This document shows, one piece after another, positions 7,543 through 18,200 of a stretch of DNA of 38,702 nt. Origin of the DNA: Methylococcales bacterium (GTDB lineage: Bacteria; Pseudomonadota; Gammaproteobacteria; Methylococcales; Methylomonadaceae); assembly GCA_028707085.1 (NCBI GenBank), contig JAQTUW010000025.1:1-38702 (forward strand). Direction: 5' to 3'. The notes under the pieces were generated by a model. The model was not told the origin of the DNA. It was given only the letters and a program-made list of their open reading frames with translations, and ran no database searches. A program made the position numbers and the translations under genes. Every line of letters starts with the position of its first letter. The stretch's first letter is position 1.

Positions 7543-9219
7543 TCAAGGCGCAAGCTGGACGCTGGTGTTCCAGGTGGCGCCGCCCTGATTGGCGTAAGGA
7601 ATGACGCAGGCATTAGGGTTGCCATTACCGTCCAGTTTGCTGTATGGGGTGACCGGATTGCTGGGCGTCCAGACCGGCGACGGCGCATAGCCGTTATCCA
7701 CCAGCGCCACATAACCGGCCTGACCAAAACTCTGATTGCTCAGCGTGCCGTTCCGGGCGGCAATGGTCGAAGGCAGCGCGCTGTAGGCGGCGATGGCGTT
7801 CAAGGCTCTAACGGTGTTGGGGTCGGTGGTGTTCCACGCCAGGGCGTAGTCGCCTACCAGCCGGTAATGGTTCAGCGCCGCTTCCTCGCCGATAGGCAGA
7901 TAGCCGTCATGGGCTATGAAACGGTAATGCGCGGAATTGGTGGCGTTGCGCTCGGTGGTCTGGATACTGATGGCCCACTGGTTGCCGTGCGGCACGGAAG
8001 TGGCCGGCGGCTGCTGGCTGACGGTGGTGTTGCTGGTGCCGAAATAATTGTTGGTGCCATCGTTGTAGTCGCCCAGGCATTTATCCACCGCACCCAGGCT
8101 GGTGGCGTACACCACATCGCTGCCGGCATGGTTATTGACCAGCCGCGGCGCGTTGCCGCCCAGGCAAGGATATTGCAGTATATCGGCCAGCATGGCCACC
8201 TGCTGGCCCGCGCCCGGCTCCCGGCGGCAAACATGCACGACGGTGTCGCGCGGCGTGGTCAAACCGCCCACCCCGGCGGAAATGCCGGCACTGACCACGT
8301 CCGCCAGCGTTTCGCTACTGGTGACCTGGAACTGCGTCCAGTCGGTAATCTGACCGGAAAAGATGCTGACCAGTTGTTCCCTGGACAGGCTGGGCACGCA
8401 GGCTGCCGTTTCGTTGCCCACGGAATTGGTGCTGGTGGAGGTGCTGCCGCCGCTGACGGTCACTGTCGTCAAGCAACTGGTCGGCAACATGCCGGTCACG
8501 ATTTCCGCATATTGCAGGGCGTTGCGCAGTTGCAGGGTGACCGGAGTGCCGATAATGTGACCGCCCAGCGCCACATAATTGGCAATTTGCCCGGCGTTGA
8601 TCGCGGTGGTTGAGGTGGCGATATTGTCGATTGCGGAAAATACGTCCGGGGTTACGTCCGAGGTGGCGGCCGTGGCGCTGATGCCGCTGGTCACCGTCGA
8701 GCAGTTGTAATTGTATTGATAAGTCGCCCCGCCGGATGAATACGAGCCGTTGCCGAAGGTGCAGCTGCTCAGGTCGGACGGCGAAATATAGGTGAGTTTG
8801 GTGCCGTGGGCGACCGCATCCAGACCGACGCCGGACGCGCCCAGGCGGCGTCTGGAAATCAGCAGCTTGGTGTGATTGTTGCTGCCGGTGCCGGTTGTCA
8901 GGCCGGGTATCAGGGTATTATTGGTATAGCAATACACCGCCGAATAGTTGTCGTTGACGCCGCCCTCGAAATAGATATGGGTGGTGGTCGGACTGTCGGT
9001 GTTGGTGGCGGATGCCGACCAGTTGTTTTCGCAAACGGCATTGGCCACCGTGGCGCTGTTCACCGGAAAGCCGAACGCCGGATCGTTGGCTTGCGAACCC
9101 GGAATATACAGCACCAGATCGGGAGCGCCGTCGGCCGGCGTCAACGCCCAGGCGTTACTGGTGGCCAGCAAGGCCAGGGCAACGGCGTTCAGCCGAAATT
9201 GGGTCAGATTTTTTTGCAT
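7543..9219 (-). CDS. exported protein with PstS/phosphate-binding-like fold
   Basis: The start is the ATG at 9217-9219, with AGGAA seven to eight bases upstream; the open frame extends 49 codons further but without a signal. From this ATG the 558-residue product has a signal peptide (hydrophobic AVALALLA, likely cut after SNAWA). The mature protein opens with PDLVLYIPGS. Further on, LSREQLVSIFSGQITDWTQF and VVHVCRREPGAGQQVAML resemble the LSR-x-x-L-x-x-IF-G-x-I-x-W and R-x-x-GSGT segments of PstS-type phosphate-binding proteins. Between them is a long Ser/Thr-rich stretch, and about six cysteines suggest disulphides. The ligand is unknown. It lies downstream of a PEP-CTERM-like protein on the same strand with a 143-base gap, and the pair may be co-expressed and exported. 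The call of a binding-protein fold is by motif only. Confidence 0.65.
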   Translation of the reverse strand: MQKNLTQFRLNAVALALLATSNAWALTPADGAPDLVLYIPGSQANDPAFGFPVNSATVANAVCENNWSASATNTDSPTTTHIYFEGGVNDNYSAVYCYTNNTLIPGLTTGTGSNNHTKLLISRRRLGASGVGLDAVAHGTKLTYISPSDLSSCTFGNGSYSSGGATYQYNYNCSTVTSGISATAATSDVTPDVFSAIDNIATSTTAINAGQIANYVALGGHIIGTPVTLQLRNALQYAEIVTGMLPTSCLTTVTVSGGSTSTSTNSVGNETAACVPSLSREQLVSIFSGQITDWTQFQVTSSETLADVVSAGISAGVGGLTTPRDTVVHVCRREPGAGQQVAMLADILQYPCLGGNAPRLVNNHAGSDVVYATSLGAVDKCLGDYNDGTNNYFGTSNTTVSQQPPATSVPHGNQWAISIQTTERNATNSAHYRFIAHDGYLPIGEEAALNHYRLVGDYALAWNTTDPNTVRALNAIAAYSALPSTIAARNGTLSNQSFGQAGYVALVDNGYAPSPVWTPSNPVTPYSKLDGNGNPNACVIPYANQGGATWNTSVQLAP

Positions 9220-9362
9220 GTCAATTTCCTGTAAGGTATGGATTGTTAAAGCTGTCGCCCCAGTCTGCGCGATGCTGAGGCTCTCTACACAGCCGAACCG
9301 GCTTCCTGCCCCAGCCTGCGCCCGATTTTCAGGACGGCGGCCGAGCGGAAACCGTGCAACAT

Positions 9363-10181
9363 TCAAACTGCGATTTTTCGTTTGCGGAAACCCTGCAAGG
9401 TCAGGATGCCGCTCAGAAACAGCCAGACCGCGCCAGGCACCGGCACAGCGGAAACGGCGGCGGTTGACGACCAGTTCAGGTAGTAGTTGCCGCCGCTTTC
9501 GCTGAGAGAGAAATAGCCGGCAGGCTCGGTGGTGATATACGGGGTTGAAGTTTTGACTGTGCCGCCTGGCGAGTTGTAAAACGCCACGCTCAATGCATCC
9601 GCTCCGCCGCCGCCATAAACCGCGCTATGGTTTTGAGTGGGGCCGCCCTGACCGACATTCCAGTAATTGATCGGATCGGCAAAATACGCCGAGTTGCTGC
9701 TGTTGACCGTCTCGGCACCCACTGTGCCTTGTAAGCTCCACTCCGATTGAACGACGTTCTGATTTTTGAGGACCAGGGATTCCGTATAAGTGCTGGTAAG
9801 GTAAGAGGAGGCTGTATTGCCGGTCGGATAACTGAACAGCAACGAGTCATTCGGGTCAGCCCTTGTCAATCCGTAGTTGGCGCCGGCGATGTTAAACGTC
9901 AGGGCGTCGCCGGTGGACGCGAAACTGGTAAACACCGAGTCCAGATCCCAGGTCATATTGGTCGTGGCTTCCTGCGACATGAAGCTGAGCAGGCTGATGT
10001 TCAAATCCACCGCATAAGAGGTTGCCGCGTTTTGATCCCAGACCATCAGCCCCAGATCCGAAGGATTGGAGCTGCCGGTCCACATCTGCGGCGTTATATC
10101 AGCTTTGGCGTTGCTGACACCCCATGCCAGCACGCATCCCAAAGCCAGTCTGGTATAGCGACCCACTTTTATCATTTGCAT
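9363..10181 (-). CDS. secreted protein with PEP-CTERM-like C-terminal sorting signal
   Basis: The 272-residue product has an N-terminal signal peptide (MQMIKVGRYTRLALGCVLAWG, likely cut near AKA). It ends in VPVPGAVWLFLSGILTLQGF followed by RKRK. That tail, with a VPxPxAVWLF start, a hydrophobic helix and a basic end, is the variant PEP-CTERM signal typical of exosortase-dependent sorting in gammaproteobacteria. The body is rich in Ser, Thr, Gly, Asn and aromatic residues and has no cysteine in the mature part. Proteins of this class are often exported and linked to biofilm or exopolysaccharide. No exosortase (epsH/xrtA) is in the window. AAGGTG six bases before the ATG at 10179-10181 supports the start. 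The body itself belongs to no family I recognise. Confidence 0.8.
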   Translation of the reverse strand: MQMIKVGRYTRLALGCVLAWGVSNAKADITPQMWTGSSNPSDLGLMVWDQNAATSYAVDLNISLLSFMSQEATTNMTWDLDSVFTSFASTGDALTFNIAGANYGLTRADPNDSLLFSYPTGNTASSYLTSTYTESLVLKNQNVVQSEWSLQGTVGAETVNSSNSAYFADPINYWNVGQGGPTQNHSAVYGGGGADALSVAFYNSPGGTVKTSTPYITTEPAGYFSLSESGGNYYLNWSSTAAVSAVPVPGAVWLFLSGILTLQGFRKRKIAV

Positions 10182-10305
10182 AAATCACCTTTATTAGGGC
10201 AAGCCCCGATTAATTGAAATACGACTTGCGCCGTCCTTGCTCATCCCTATGTCCGCCCTAAACCGGCCCATGCTTATCGACAAGGCTTGCACAAATCCAT
10301 TACGG

Positions 10306-10367
10306 TATGTCCTTCCGTGTATAACGTTAAGCAATTTCCTGCGTTAAGTCAACCACTCTATAATGAA
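10306..10367 (+). repeat. promoter-like direct repeat, copy A
   Basis: This copy aligns without gaps to 10467-10528; by hand, 44 of 62 positions match. Shared blocks are TATGTCCTT, ATAACGTTAAG, a CGTT..GTCAA block and a TATAA box followed by GAA. The conserved spacing suggests duplicated regulatory DNA rather than chance. Confidence 0.55.
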
Positions 10368-10466
10368 ACCATGACGTGCCCGACTTTCGCCCGACATCGG
10401 CCTTTTACAGCCGATACGACAACGGTAGTCATGCTTTCCAGCGGTTCCGGCAGGCATTTGCTGCGT

Positions 10467-10528
10467 TATGTCCTTTACGGCATAACGTTAAGGGTTTTTA
10501 TCCGTTCGGTCAATTCCTATATAACGAA
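10467..10528 (+). repeat. promoter-like direct repeat, copy B
   Basis: Second copy, offset by 161 bases from copy A. Its final box CTATATAACG (10517-10526) recurs exactly at 10666-10675, and both are followed by an AAT...TTGTTT pattern, so a partial third copy lies next to the adhesin start. Confidence 0.55.
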
Positions 10529-10701
10529 TTTATTGTTTCCTTTTTAGAAACAATTATGCGAAACCTGGTGGATAATAGGGCTTCATGCAGCGAATCCGGC
10601 TACCGCCGGCCGGTAGAACCTGAAAATTTACACTGGACAGGCTTGCGGGAAAGTCATATACAATGCTATATAACGCAATCTCTTGTTTAACCGGTCTGTC
10701 C

Positions 10702-12225
10702 ATGCCCAAAAACTCAGCCAGCGCACTGTCCGAACCTCTGGTCGCACTCTTGGCCAAAACCGGCCTGACGGCCATTAAAAACGCTCTGGGCGGGGTGCTG
10801 GCCCTTTCCGGCCCGCCATGCGCCTGGGCGGACACCGCCGGCCTGCCGGTGTCGGTCAACGCCGGCCAGGTGAACGTCGATCTGACCAGCCCGGCGCTGC
10901 ATCCCGGCGTGGATGTCGGCAGCGCGACCGGCACTTACAGCGCGAACGGCCATACCCTGACCATAGACCAGACCACGGCCACCACCATCCTGGACTGGAA
11001 CAGCTTCAATATCGCCGCCGGCAACAGCGTGCAGTTCGTGCAGCCCGGCCCGACTTCCGTGGCGCTCAACGATATACACCAGCTTGACGCCAGCCAGATT
11101 TTCGGCAATCTGACCGCCAACGGCCAGGTGTATCTGGTGAACAGCAATGGCTTCGTGTTTGGCGAACAGTCATCCGTCAACCTCAACAGTCTGGTCGCCA
11201 CCAGTCTGGCGATTACCGATTCGGTGTTCGAGCAGGGCATCGCCAATGTGGTCGGCAGCGGCGCGCCGAGCAGCGCGACCTCGCAAAACGCCGCCACCAC
11301 GGCCGTCGCCGCCTTTACCGGCGATGGCGCGGTGTATCGCAATACCGGTTCCGGCACGGAAAAAATCAGCATCCTGGTCGAAAAAGGCGCTGTGATCAAT
11401 GCCGCCGATGCCGGCCGCGTCATTCTCGCCGCGCCGGAAGTGGTCAACCAGGGAACCATTACCGCGCCGGATGGGCAGGTGATATTGGCGGCAGCCACGG
11501 ACAAGGTTTATTTGCAGGAATCCACTTCCGCCGATTTGCGCGGCTTGCTGGTGGAAGTCAATACCGGCGGCGATGTCAAAAATATCGGAACCATCCTCAC
11601 CGAGCGCGGCAATACCACCATGATGGGCTTTGCCGTCTCCCAGCAGGGCATCGTCTCCGCCAGCACCTCCGTGGCCCTGAACGGCAGCATCCGGCTGCTG
11701 GCCGCGGAAGGCGCGCAACTGGTCAACGTTGGCCAGGGCAACACCACCGCTTATCTTCTGGAGCCCGCCACTACCGTCCGCAGCAGCGCCAAGGGCGACG
11801 GCCTGGGCACGCAGGCCACCGTCACCCTGGCCCCGGGCAGCCTGACCACGGTCACTCTGGACAGTTCGGGCGGCAACGCCACCAGCGCGCAAAGCCAGCC
11901 GCAATCCATCGTCGATGTGGAAGGCGGTTATATAGACATGCAGAATACCGCCCGCATCGTCGCCCACGGCGGCCAGGTGGACATGCTGGCCAATACCAGC
12001 CCTTCCGAAAGCAACCAGTTATTTCCGGAGAGCACGCTAAACACCTCCGAATTCAAGGCCAGCAACAGCAATCCCAGCCGGATTCTGCTGGAAACCGGCA
12101 GCAGCATCGATGTCTCCGGGGTACAGGATGTGCTGACGCCCATGGCCAGCAATATTCTGAGCCTGACCCTGTACAGCTATGAACTGCGTAACGACCCGCT
12201 GCAAAAAAAACGGCATACTCTATGA
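10702..12225 (+). CDS. filamentous haemagglutinin family adhesin (TpsA-like), N-terminal part before frameshift
   Basis: This is the export half of a giant two-partner-secretion adhesin. After the ATG at 10702 (MPKNSASALSEP) comes a long signal region ending near PPCAWA. The haemagglutination-activity/TPS domain follows (about residues 45-170), with DWNSFNIAAGNSVQFVQP, DASQIFGNLTANGQVYLVN and NSNGFVFGEQSSVN; the family's NPNGI motif appears here as NSNGF. Beta-helix repeats with VILAAPEVVNQGTITAPDG continue to the end. An upstream ATG at 10663 is in frame, but it overlaps a promoter-like box, so 10702 is preferred. The frame ends prematurely: within A8 at 12203-12210 the reading leaves the family sequence, adds RHTL and stops at 12225. 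Removing one A restores ...LQKNGILYDQAVYVNTRTG..., which continues in the next frame. No TpsB transporter is in the window. Confidence 0.85.
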   Translation: MPKNSASALSEPLVALLAKTGLTAIKNALGGVLALSGPPCAWADTAGLPVSVNAGQVNVDLTSPALHPGVDVGSATGTYSANGHTLTIDQTTATTILDWNSFNIAAGNSVQFVQPGPTSVALNDIHQLDASQIFGNLTANGQVYLVNSNGFVFGEQSSVNLNSLVATSLAITDSVFEQGIANVVGSGAPSSATSQNAATTAVAAFTGDGAVYRNTGSGTEKISILVEKGAVINAADAGRVILAAPEVVNQGTITAPDGQVILAAATDKVYLQESTSADLRGLLVEVNTGGDVKNIGTILTERGNTTMMGFAVSQQGIVSASTSVALNGSIRLLAAEGAQLVNVGQGNTTAYLLEPATTVRSSAKGDGLGTQATVTLAPGSLTTVTLDSSGGNATSAQSQPQSIVDVEGGYIDMQNTARIVAHGGQVDMLANTSPSESNQLFPESTLNTSEFKASNSNPSRILLETGSSIDVSGVQDVLTPMASNILSLTLYSYELRNDPLQKKRHTL

Positions 12226-15200
12226 TCAGGCAGTGTATGTGAATACCCGCACCGGGACTTCGCTGGCCGACATCTCGGAAGCGAAGGCCGCGCAAACCTT
12301 TTCGGTCGCTTATCGCAACAGCAACGCCGGTTCGGTCAATCTGTTTTCCGAAGGCGACGCGATCATCGAAAAAGGCGCGAACATCAATATTTCCGGCGGC
12401 AGCATCCAGTATCTGGGCGGGATCATCCCGTTGACCGAACTGGAATCGGCGGGGGTGGTCTACACGATGGCCAACGCCAGCCCCAATCTCACCTACCAGA
12501 AAATTTTCAACACCAGTTATTACCAGACCGGTTATGTGCAGGGCATGAATGCCGGCACGGTTTCGATAGACAGCCGCGACGTGGTGCTGGACGGCGTCAT
12601 TCAGGCCACCACCACCGCCGGACTTTTCCAGCGCGCCGCCGATACCCTGCCTGCCGGCGGCATGTTGAATATCGACACCACCCAGTGGTTCAATATCAGT
12701 CAGCAGGACGTGCTGTTTCAGGCCACCCAGACCTACACCGCCGTACCCCAGTCCGGCGGCGTGCAAACCCCGATTTATCTTAGCCCGGCTTTGTTCAGCC
12801 ACGGCCTGAACGGGCTTAATCTTAAAACCGGCGGCAACCTGACTCTCGCCAAAAATGCGCAAATCAAGGTGTCCGCACACGGCTCCATCAGCATGCAGGC
12901 CGGCGACATGACCATTTTGGGCGACATCATCGCCCCGTCCGGCAATGTGACGCTGAGCACCAACGCCAATGTCAATTCATCCACAACGATGAGCGGCGAT
13001 ATCCATCTTGCCGCCGGCAGCGTAATCGACAGCAGCGGGGCCTGGATCAACGATCTTACCGATCTTGCCGCCGGCAACAGCCTGAAACCGCTGGCTCTTA
13101 ACGCCGGCAATATCAGCCTGAGCGCCCAGGGCAATTTATGGCTGGATCAAGGTTCCAGCCTGGTCGCCAACGGCGGGGCATGGCTGGCCAGCAATCTCAA
13201 GCTCAGCAGCGGCAACGGCGGAAATATCAGCCTCAGCACCGCCGGGACAAGCAGCAACGGCAATCAGGGCTTTACCGGGATGCGGCTCGACGCCAGCCTG
13301 TCCGCCTACTCCGTCACCCAGGACGGCGCGCTGAGCATTACCGCCAACAGTATCGACATCGCCAATTCCTTTAGCGGCCCGCCGGTCGATAGCGCTACCC
13401 TGGATCTGCCGGCCAGCCTGCTGAATTCCGGCGGTTTTAGCAGCTACACCCTGACCGCCAACGCCGGCAATCTGAATATCGCCGCCAACACCGCCATTAC
13501 TCTACAGCAAAGCAACTGGCATCTGACCGGCAACGCCTATCATGCCGCCAGCGGCAGTAATCTTGATACGCTGGTCAACGACTGGCTGCTGACGGGAAAC
13601 CTGCGCGTTCCGGTAGACCTGAGCCTGAATCTGGCGCAGAACGCCAGCATTAACGGCTATGTGGAAGATCGCAGCATTACCCTGGGCGCAAACGCGGTGA
13701 TCAACACCGATCCGGCGGCGACTGTCAGTTTCAATTCCGACGCCAATATCTATCTGAATGGCGCAGTCCATACACCGGGCGGCAATATTAATCTACAGAT
13801 TTTTAATGATAGCGATTTCGGCTACAACCCCAATCAGGTCATCGCCCTGGGCGCAAACGCCCTCCTGGACGCCAGCGGAACCACTGTGATGACGCCTTCC
13901 ACCGCCGGACTGGCGCTGGGGGAAGTTTTGGCCGGCGGCACCGTCACCATCACCGCCAATCGTGGTTACATCCTGACCGACAGCAGCAGCCTGATCAATG
14001 TCTCCGGCGGCAACGCCCTGCTGGATATAGCCTATAACGGCGGTTACGCCCTGCAGAACGTGGCTTCGGCGGGCGGCGGCATCAAGCTGACCGCCGCTGA
14101 AGGCATGGTATTGCAGGGCCGGTTGCAGGGTAAGGCCGGCTCCGGCGAAACGGCGGCCGGAGCGGGTTCGACAGCCGCCGCAGGCGCTCTGGATATAACG
14201 TTTAACGCCCAAAACACCGATCAGCAACAGGACTTCACCTTCCCGACCGGCAGCCGCAACATCATCGTCAGCGCCCAGCCGGTCAATCTGCTGACCAGCA
14301 GCCAGATCGCCAGCGGCGTCGTGCCGACCACGCTGAACGGCCAGGCTTATATTTCCGCCAGTCAAATCAGTCAGGGCGGTTTCGGCAGCCTGACGCTGGC
14401 CAGTCAGGTCTATCCCGGACTGACTGCGGCGCTGGGCGAACCGGAAACCGGCGCCATCATTTTCGACGGCGATGTCAGTCTGACGCTAAACCAGAGCATA
14501 GATCTGGACGCCCCGCTGATCAGCCACCAATGGTACGCCGGCGCCGACAGCGGCCGGGTGACGCTGACCACCGACATGTTTACCCTGGGCTCCAGCCTGA
14601 ACCAGACCCCGATAGGCACGCTGAGCAATCCCGCTACCGACCTGAGCAGTAACGGCGCGGCGGCGACATTGACGGTCAACGCCAACAATATCGAGTTGCG
14701 CGGCGGCGCGATGCTGGACGGTTTCGGCAAAACCAGCCTGCTCAGCAGCGGCGATATCAATATGGTCGGGGTCATCAATCCCAATCCCGGCGGAAGCCTC
14801 ACCCAGGAATTGATGGGCAGCCTGCAACTGGCCGGCGAGCTGGATTTAAGCGCCCGGGACATCTACCCGGCCACCCTGAGCCAGTACACGATAACAGTTG
14901 ACGCCAGCCTGAGCCCCAACGGGCTGATCAAAATACTGCCCGCCGGCGAAGCCGCCTACACCCCCTTGTCCGCCGCCGGGCAATTAACCCTGGACGCCGC
15001 GAATATCGTCAGCTACGGCAATCTGCTGGCGCCTTTCGGCAGCATCGCCCTGGACGCAACGAACACCCTGACCCTGGCGGCCGGCAGCCTGACCTCGGTC
15101 AGCGCCGGCAGCGGCGTCACCATACCGTTCGGCAACACCACCGGCAGCGGCGCTTACTGGGAATATCCGATTTCCACCGATGTCAACGAGATTACCAACT

Positions 15201-18200
15201 CGCCGGCAAAATCCATCGCCTTGTCAGCCCCTACCATCGATCTGGCTTCCGGTTCGACTGTGAACCTGAACGGCGGCGGAAATTTGCAAGCCTGGGAGCT
15301 GGTGCAGGCTCCGGGCGGCAGCATCGATTATCTTAGCAGCGGCTATCAGCAAAGCTATGCGGTGCTGCCGGCCTATGCGGCCAGTTTCGCCCCTTACGAT
15401 TATCTGGAATTTCCCGGCTCCGGTCTGAGCCTGGGCGAGACGGTGTATTTGAGCGCCCCCGCCGCCGGCCTGGCCGCCGGAGAATATGTGCTGCTGCCGT
15501 CCTATTACGCCTTATTGCCCGGAGCTTATCTGATTACTCCGCAGTCCGCCGCCAACAATCTGGGCGCGGGCGACAGCATGACCCTGACGGATGGCGCGAC
15601 CGTGGTCGCCGGTTATCTGGGCGTGGCCGGCAGCACGGTTTCCAGTAGCCTGTGGTCCGGCTTTGAAGTGCAGCAGGGCAGCGTGGCGCTCAGCTACTCG
15701 CCTTATCAACTGAGTACCGCCAGCAGTTTTTTTGCCGCCAATACCGCCGCCGGCAGCGTGGCTTCGCTACCGGCCGACGCCGGCAATCTGAGTTTGCAGG
15801 CTTTAAACGCCTTGAACCTGGACGGGCAGATTTACGCCAGCGCCATCAGCGGCGGACTGGGCGGACAACTGGACATTAGCGGCAATAATTTCATCATCGC
15901 CAATCAGGCCGGCAACAGCGGCAATGCGCTGTTTCTCGACGCCACTTCCCTGAACAATCTGGGCGTGGACAGTATTTTGATCGGCGGCTCCCGCAGCCGC
16001 AACGCCAGCGGCACGGCGCTGACCGTCACCGCGCAGACTATCGACGTGGCGGCCGGGGTTAGCCTGCATGCCCCGGAAATCATTCTGGCGGCCACCGACA
16101 ACATTACCGTGGAAAGCGGGGCCACGATCGCCGCCACCGGCAGCCTCAGTCATTCCGATAGTCTGCTAACCATCAGCAACGCCAACAGCGGCTATGACGA
16201 CGGGGCGCTGTTGCGGGTTTCCGACGCCGCGCAGGCCAGCGTGGTGCGCGGCAATCTGGCCGGCGTTAGCGGCACGGTCGATCTGCAAGCCGGCTCCACG
16301 CTGCAAAGCACCGGCTCCATTCTGATCGACGCCAGCCTGACCGGCAGCCTGCTGGGCAATATCGACATGAGCCAGGGCTCGCTGACCCTGAGCGGCAGCC
16401 TGATTACGCTGGGCGGCGGCAGCAATGCCGCCGCCGGTTTCCAGTTGTCCGACAGCACCCTGAATCAGTTGAATGTCGCCAGTCTGGTGCTCAGCAGCTA
16501 TAGCAGCATCGATATTGCCGGCGCCATCAACCTGCAAACCGGCGCGCTGACCCTGGACGCCGCCGGTTTATACGGCGAAACCGCCGCCGGGCAAACCGCC
16601 AGCATCAGCGCCAAAACCATTACCTTGCAAAATTCCGCCCATGCCTCTTCCACCGCCAGCCCCACGGGACAGGGGCTACTGAAACTGACCGCCGACACCA
16701 TTACCCTGGGCGGCGGCAATTATGCGCTCGACGGCTTTAGCCAGATCAATTTCAACGCCACCACCAGCCTGCAGAATACCGGCTCCGGCGTGTTGAATGC
16801 CGGCGGCAATCTAAGTATTGATACCCCGCTGTGGACGGCCGCAGCCGGCGCGAACACCACCGTGAATCTCGGCGCTTACGATTTAAGCCTGCTGGCGGCG
16901 AGCAGCGCCGCCGCCGGCACGGCGCTGGGCGCCACCCTGACCGTGGATGCCGGGCTGATAACCGACCAGGGCCATATCGACCTGGGTTCCGGGGTGGTGA
17001 ATATGAACGCGGCGCAAGGCGTCATCCTGGCGAGCGGTGGCAGCATAGATGTTTCGGGGCGTAGCGAAACCCTGGGCGCTAATCAAGCCTATTCCGCCGG
17101 CGGGCAGATCAGCCTGAGCAGCAGCCTGGGCAATATCGACATTCAATCGGGCGCCAGCCTGAATGTTTCCGGCTCCAGCCTGGGCGGCAATGCCGGCGTC
17201 ATCACCCTGGACGCCTTAAACAGCCGCGACGCCGGGGCGGGCAATGTGGCGCTGAACGGCAATATCGCCGGCCAGGCCTATCACGGCGGCAGCGGCGGCA
17301 GTTTCAATCTGGCCGCCGGCAGTTTTAGCGCAGACGGCGTTTCCAGCTTTTCCGCGCTCAACACATTCGTGCAGAATGGCGGCTTCAACAGCGATCTGAA
17401 CGTCCATCTTTTAGGCGGCGGTAATCTGCTGGTCGCGGCGGGCGATAAAGTGCGGGCCGCCAATGTCACCCTGACTGCGGATAAGGGTCTAATCGAGGTG
17501 GCGGGTTTAATCGATGTTGACGCCGCTCAGGCCGGCGAAATTCGGCTTTCCGCCAACGGCGGCGTGCAGATAGACGCTTCCGCCGGACTGGATGCCGTGT
17601 CCAGCGCCGCCGCCAGCCAGGGCGGCGGCATCGTGCTGACTTCGGCGCCCTTGGTCGATCAGGGCGATGGCGTCAGTATCGCCGCCGGCGCGCAGTTGAA
17701 TGTCGCCGGTGGCAGTAGCGGCAGCGGCGGCACGGTGGAGGTGGTGGTCAACCAGCTCAACAATAACGATGCGCCGGTCAGTCTGGCGGCCAATACCGTA
17801 CACGGCGACCGCAGCATGGTGGTGGACGCCATGGCCAATTATCAGAATATCAGCCTCGGCAACGCCCAGATTCTGGCAATGTACGACGCGAATCAGCAAT
17901 ACCTGAGCGCCGCCCCGCTGAATGGCGATCTGCAAAACCGGCTGGGCGGCTTTACCCTGCAACCCGGACTGGATATCGCCAGCACCACCAGCCTGAGCCT
18001 TAATCTATCGGAATCCTTGGCCGGCGGCGGCTGGCAACAAGCGGCGACGCTGAATACCTGGTATATCAATCTGGCCGATGTGGCCGGCAACGTCGGCAGC
18101 CTGACAGAAAACGGCGTGGCTTTGACCGAAATGAACAACAGCGACCTGAGTACAAAAGGCAGTTATTATTTTGACAACAATCCGCAATCGTCCACCTTCC

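Larger units (their letters stand above)
10182..10701. promoter_or_regulatory. divergent intergenic region between the PEP-CTERM-like gene and the giant adhesin
   Basis: About 500 bases without a believable gene; the short open frames here have no coding signs. It must contain promoters for both divergent genes. Two imperfect 62-base direct repeats (listed separately) end in TATAAT- and TATAAC-like boxes. A third CTATATAACG box at 10666-10675 lies just upstream of the adhesin ATG at 10702. These are the best -10 candidates for the adhesin; no convincing -35 TTGACA was seen at standard spacing. Confidence 0.5.

Noticed and set aside
7459-8613. Plus-strand 384-codon frame opposite the PstS-like gene
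   Set aside because: It is a mirror frame of a GC-rich gene with Arg/Gly/His-rich composition and no domain. The minus-strand gene has a signal peptide, ribosome binding site and family motifs.
10663-10701. Upstream ATG (10663) as start of the adhesin
   Set aside because: It is in frame, but overlaps the third promoter-like box CTATATAACG (10666-10675) and adds a non-typical segment before the signal region. ATG 10702 is preferred, though its ribosome binding site is also weak.
12053-12880. Long minus-strand frame inside the adhesin (275 codons)
   Set aside because: It is antisense to the strong beta-helix coding frame and its product is a Gly/His/Arg-rich shadow without motifs. The same holds for the other long antisense frames, such as 18005-19396.
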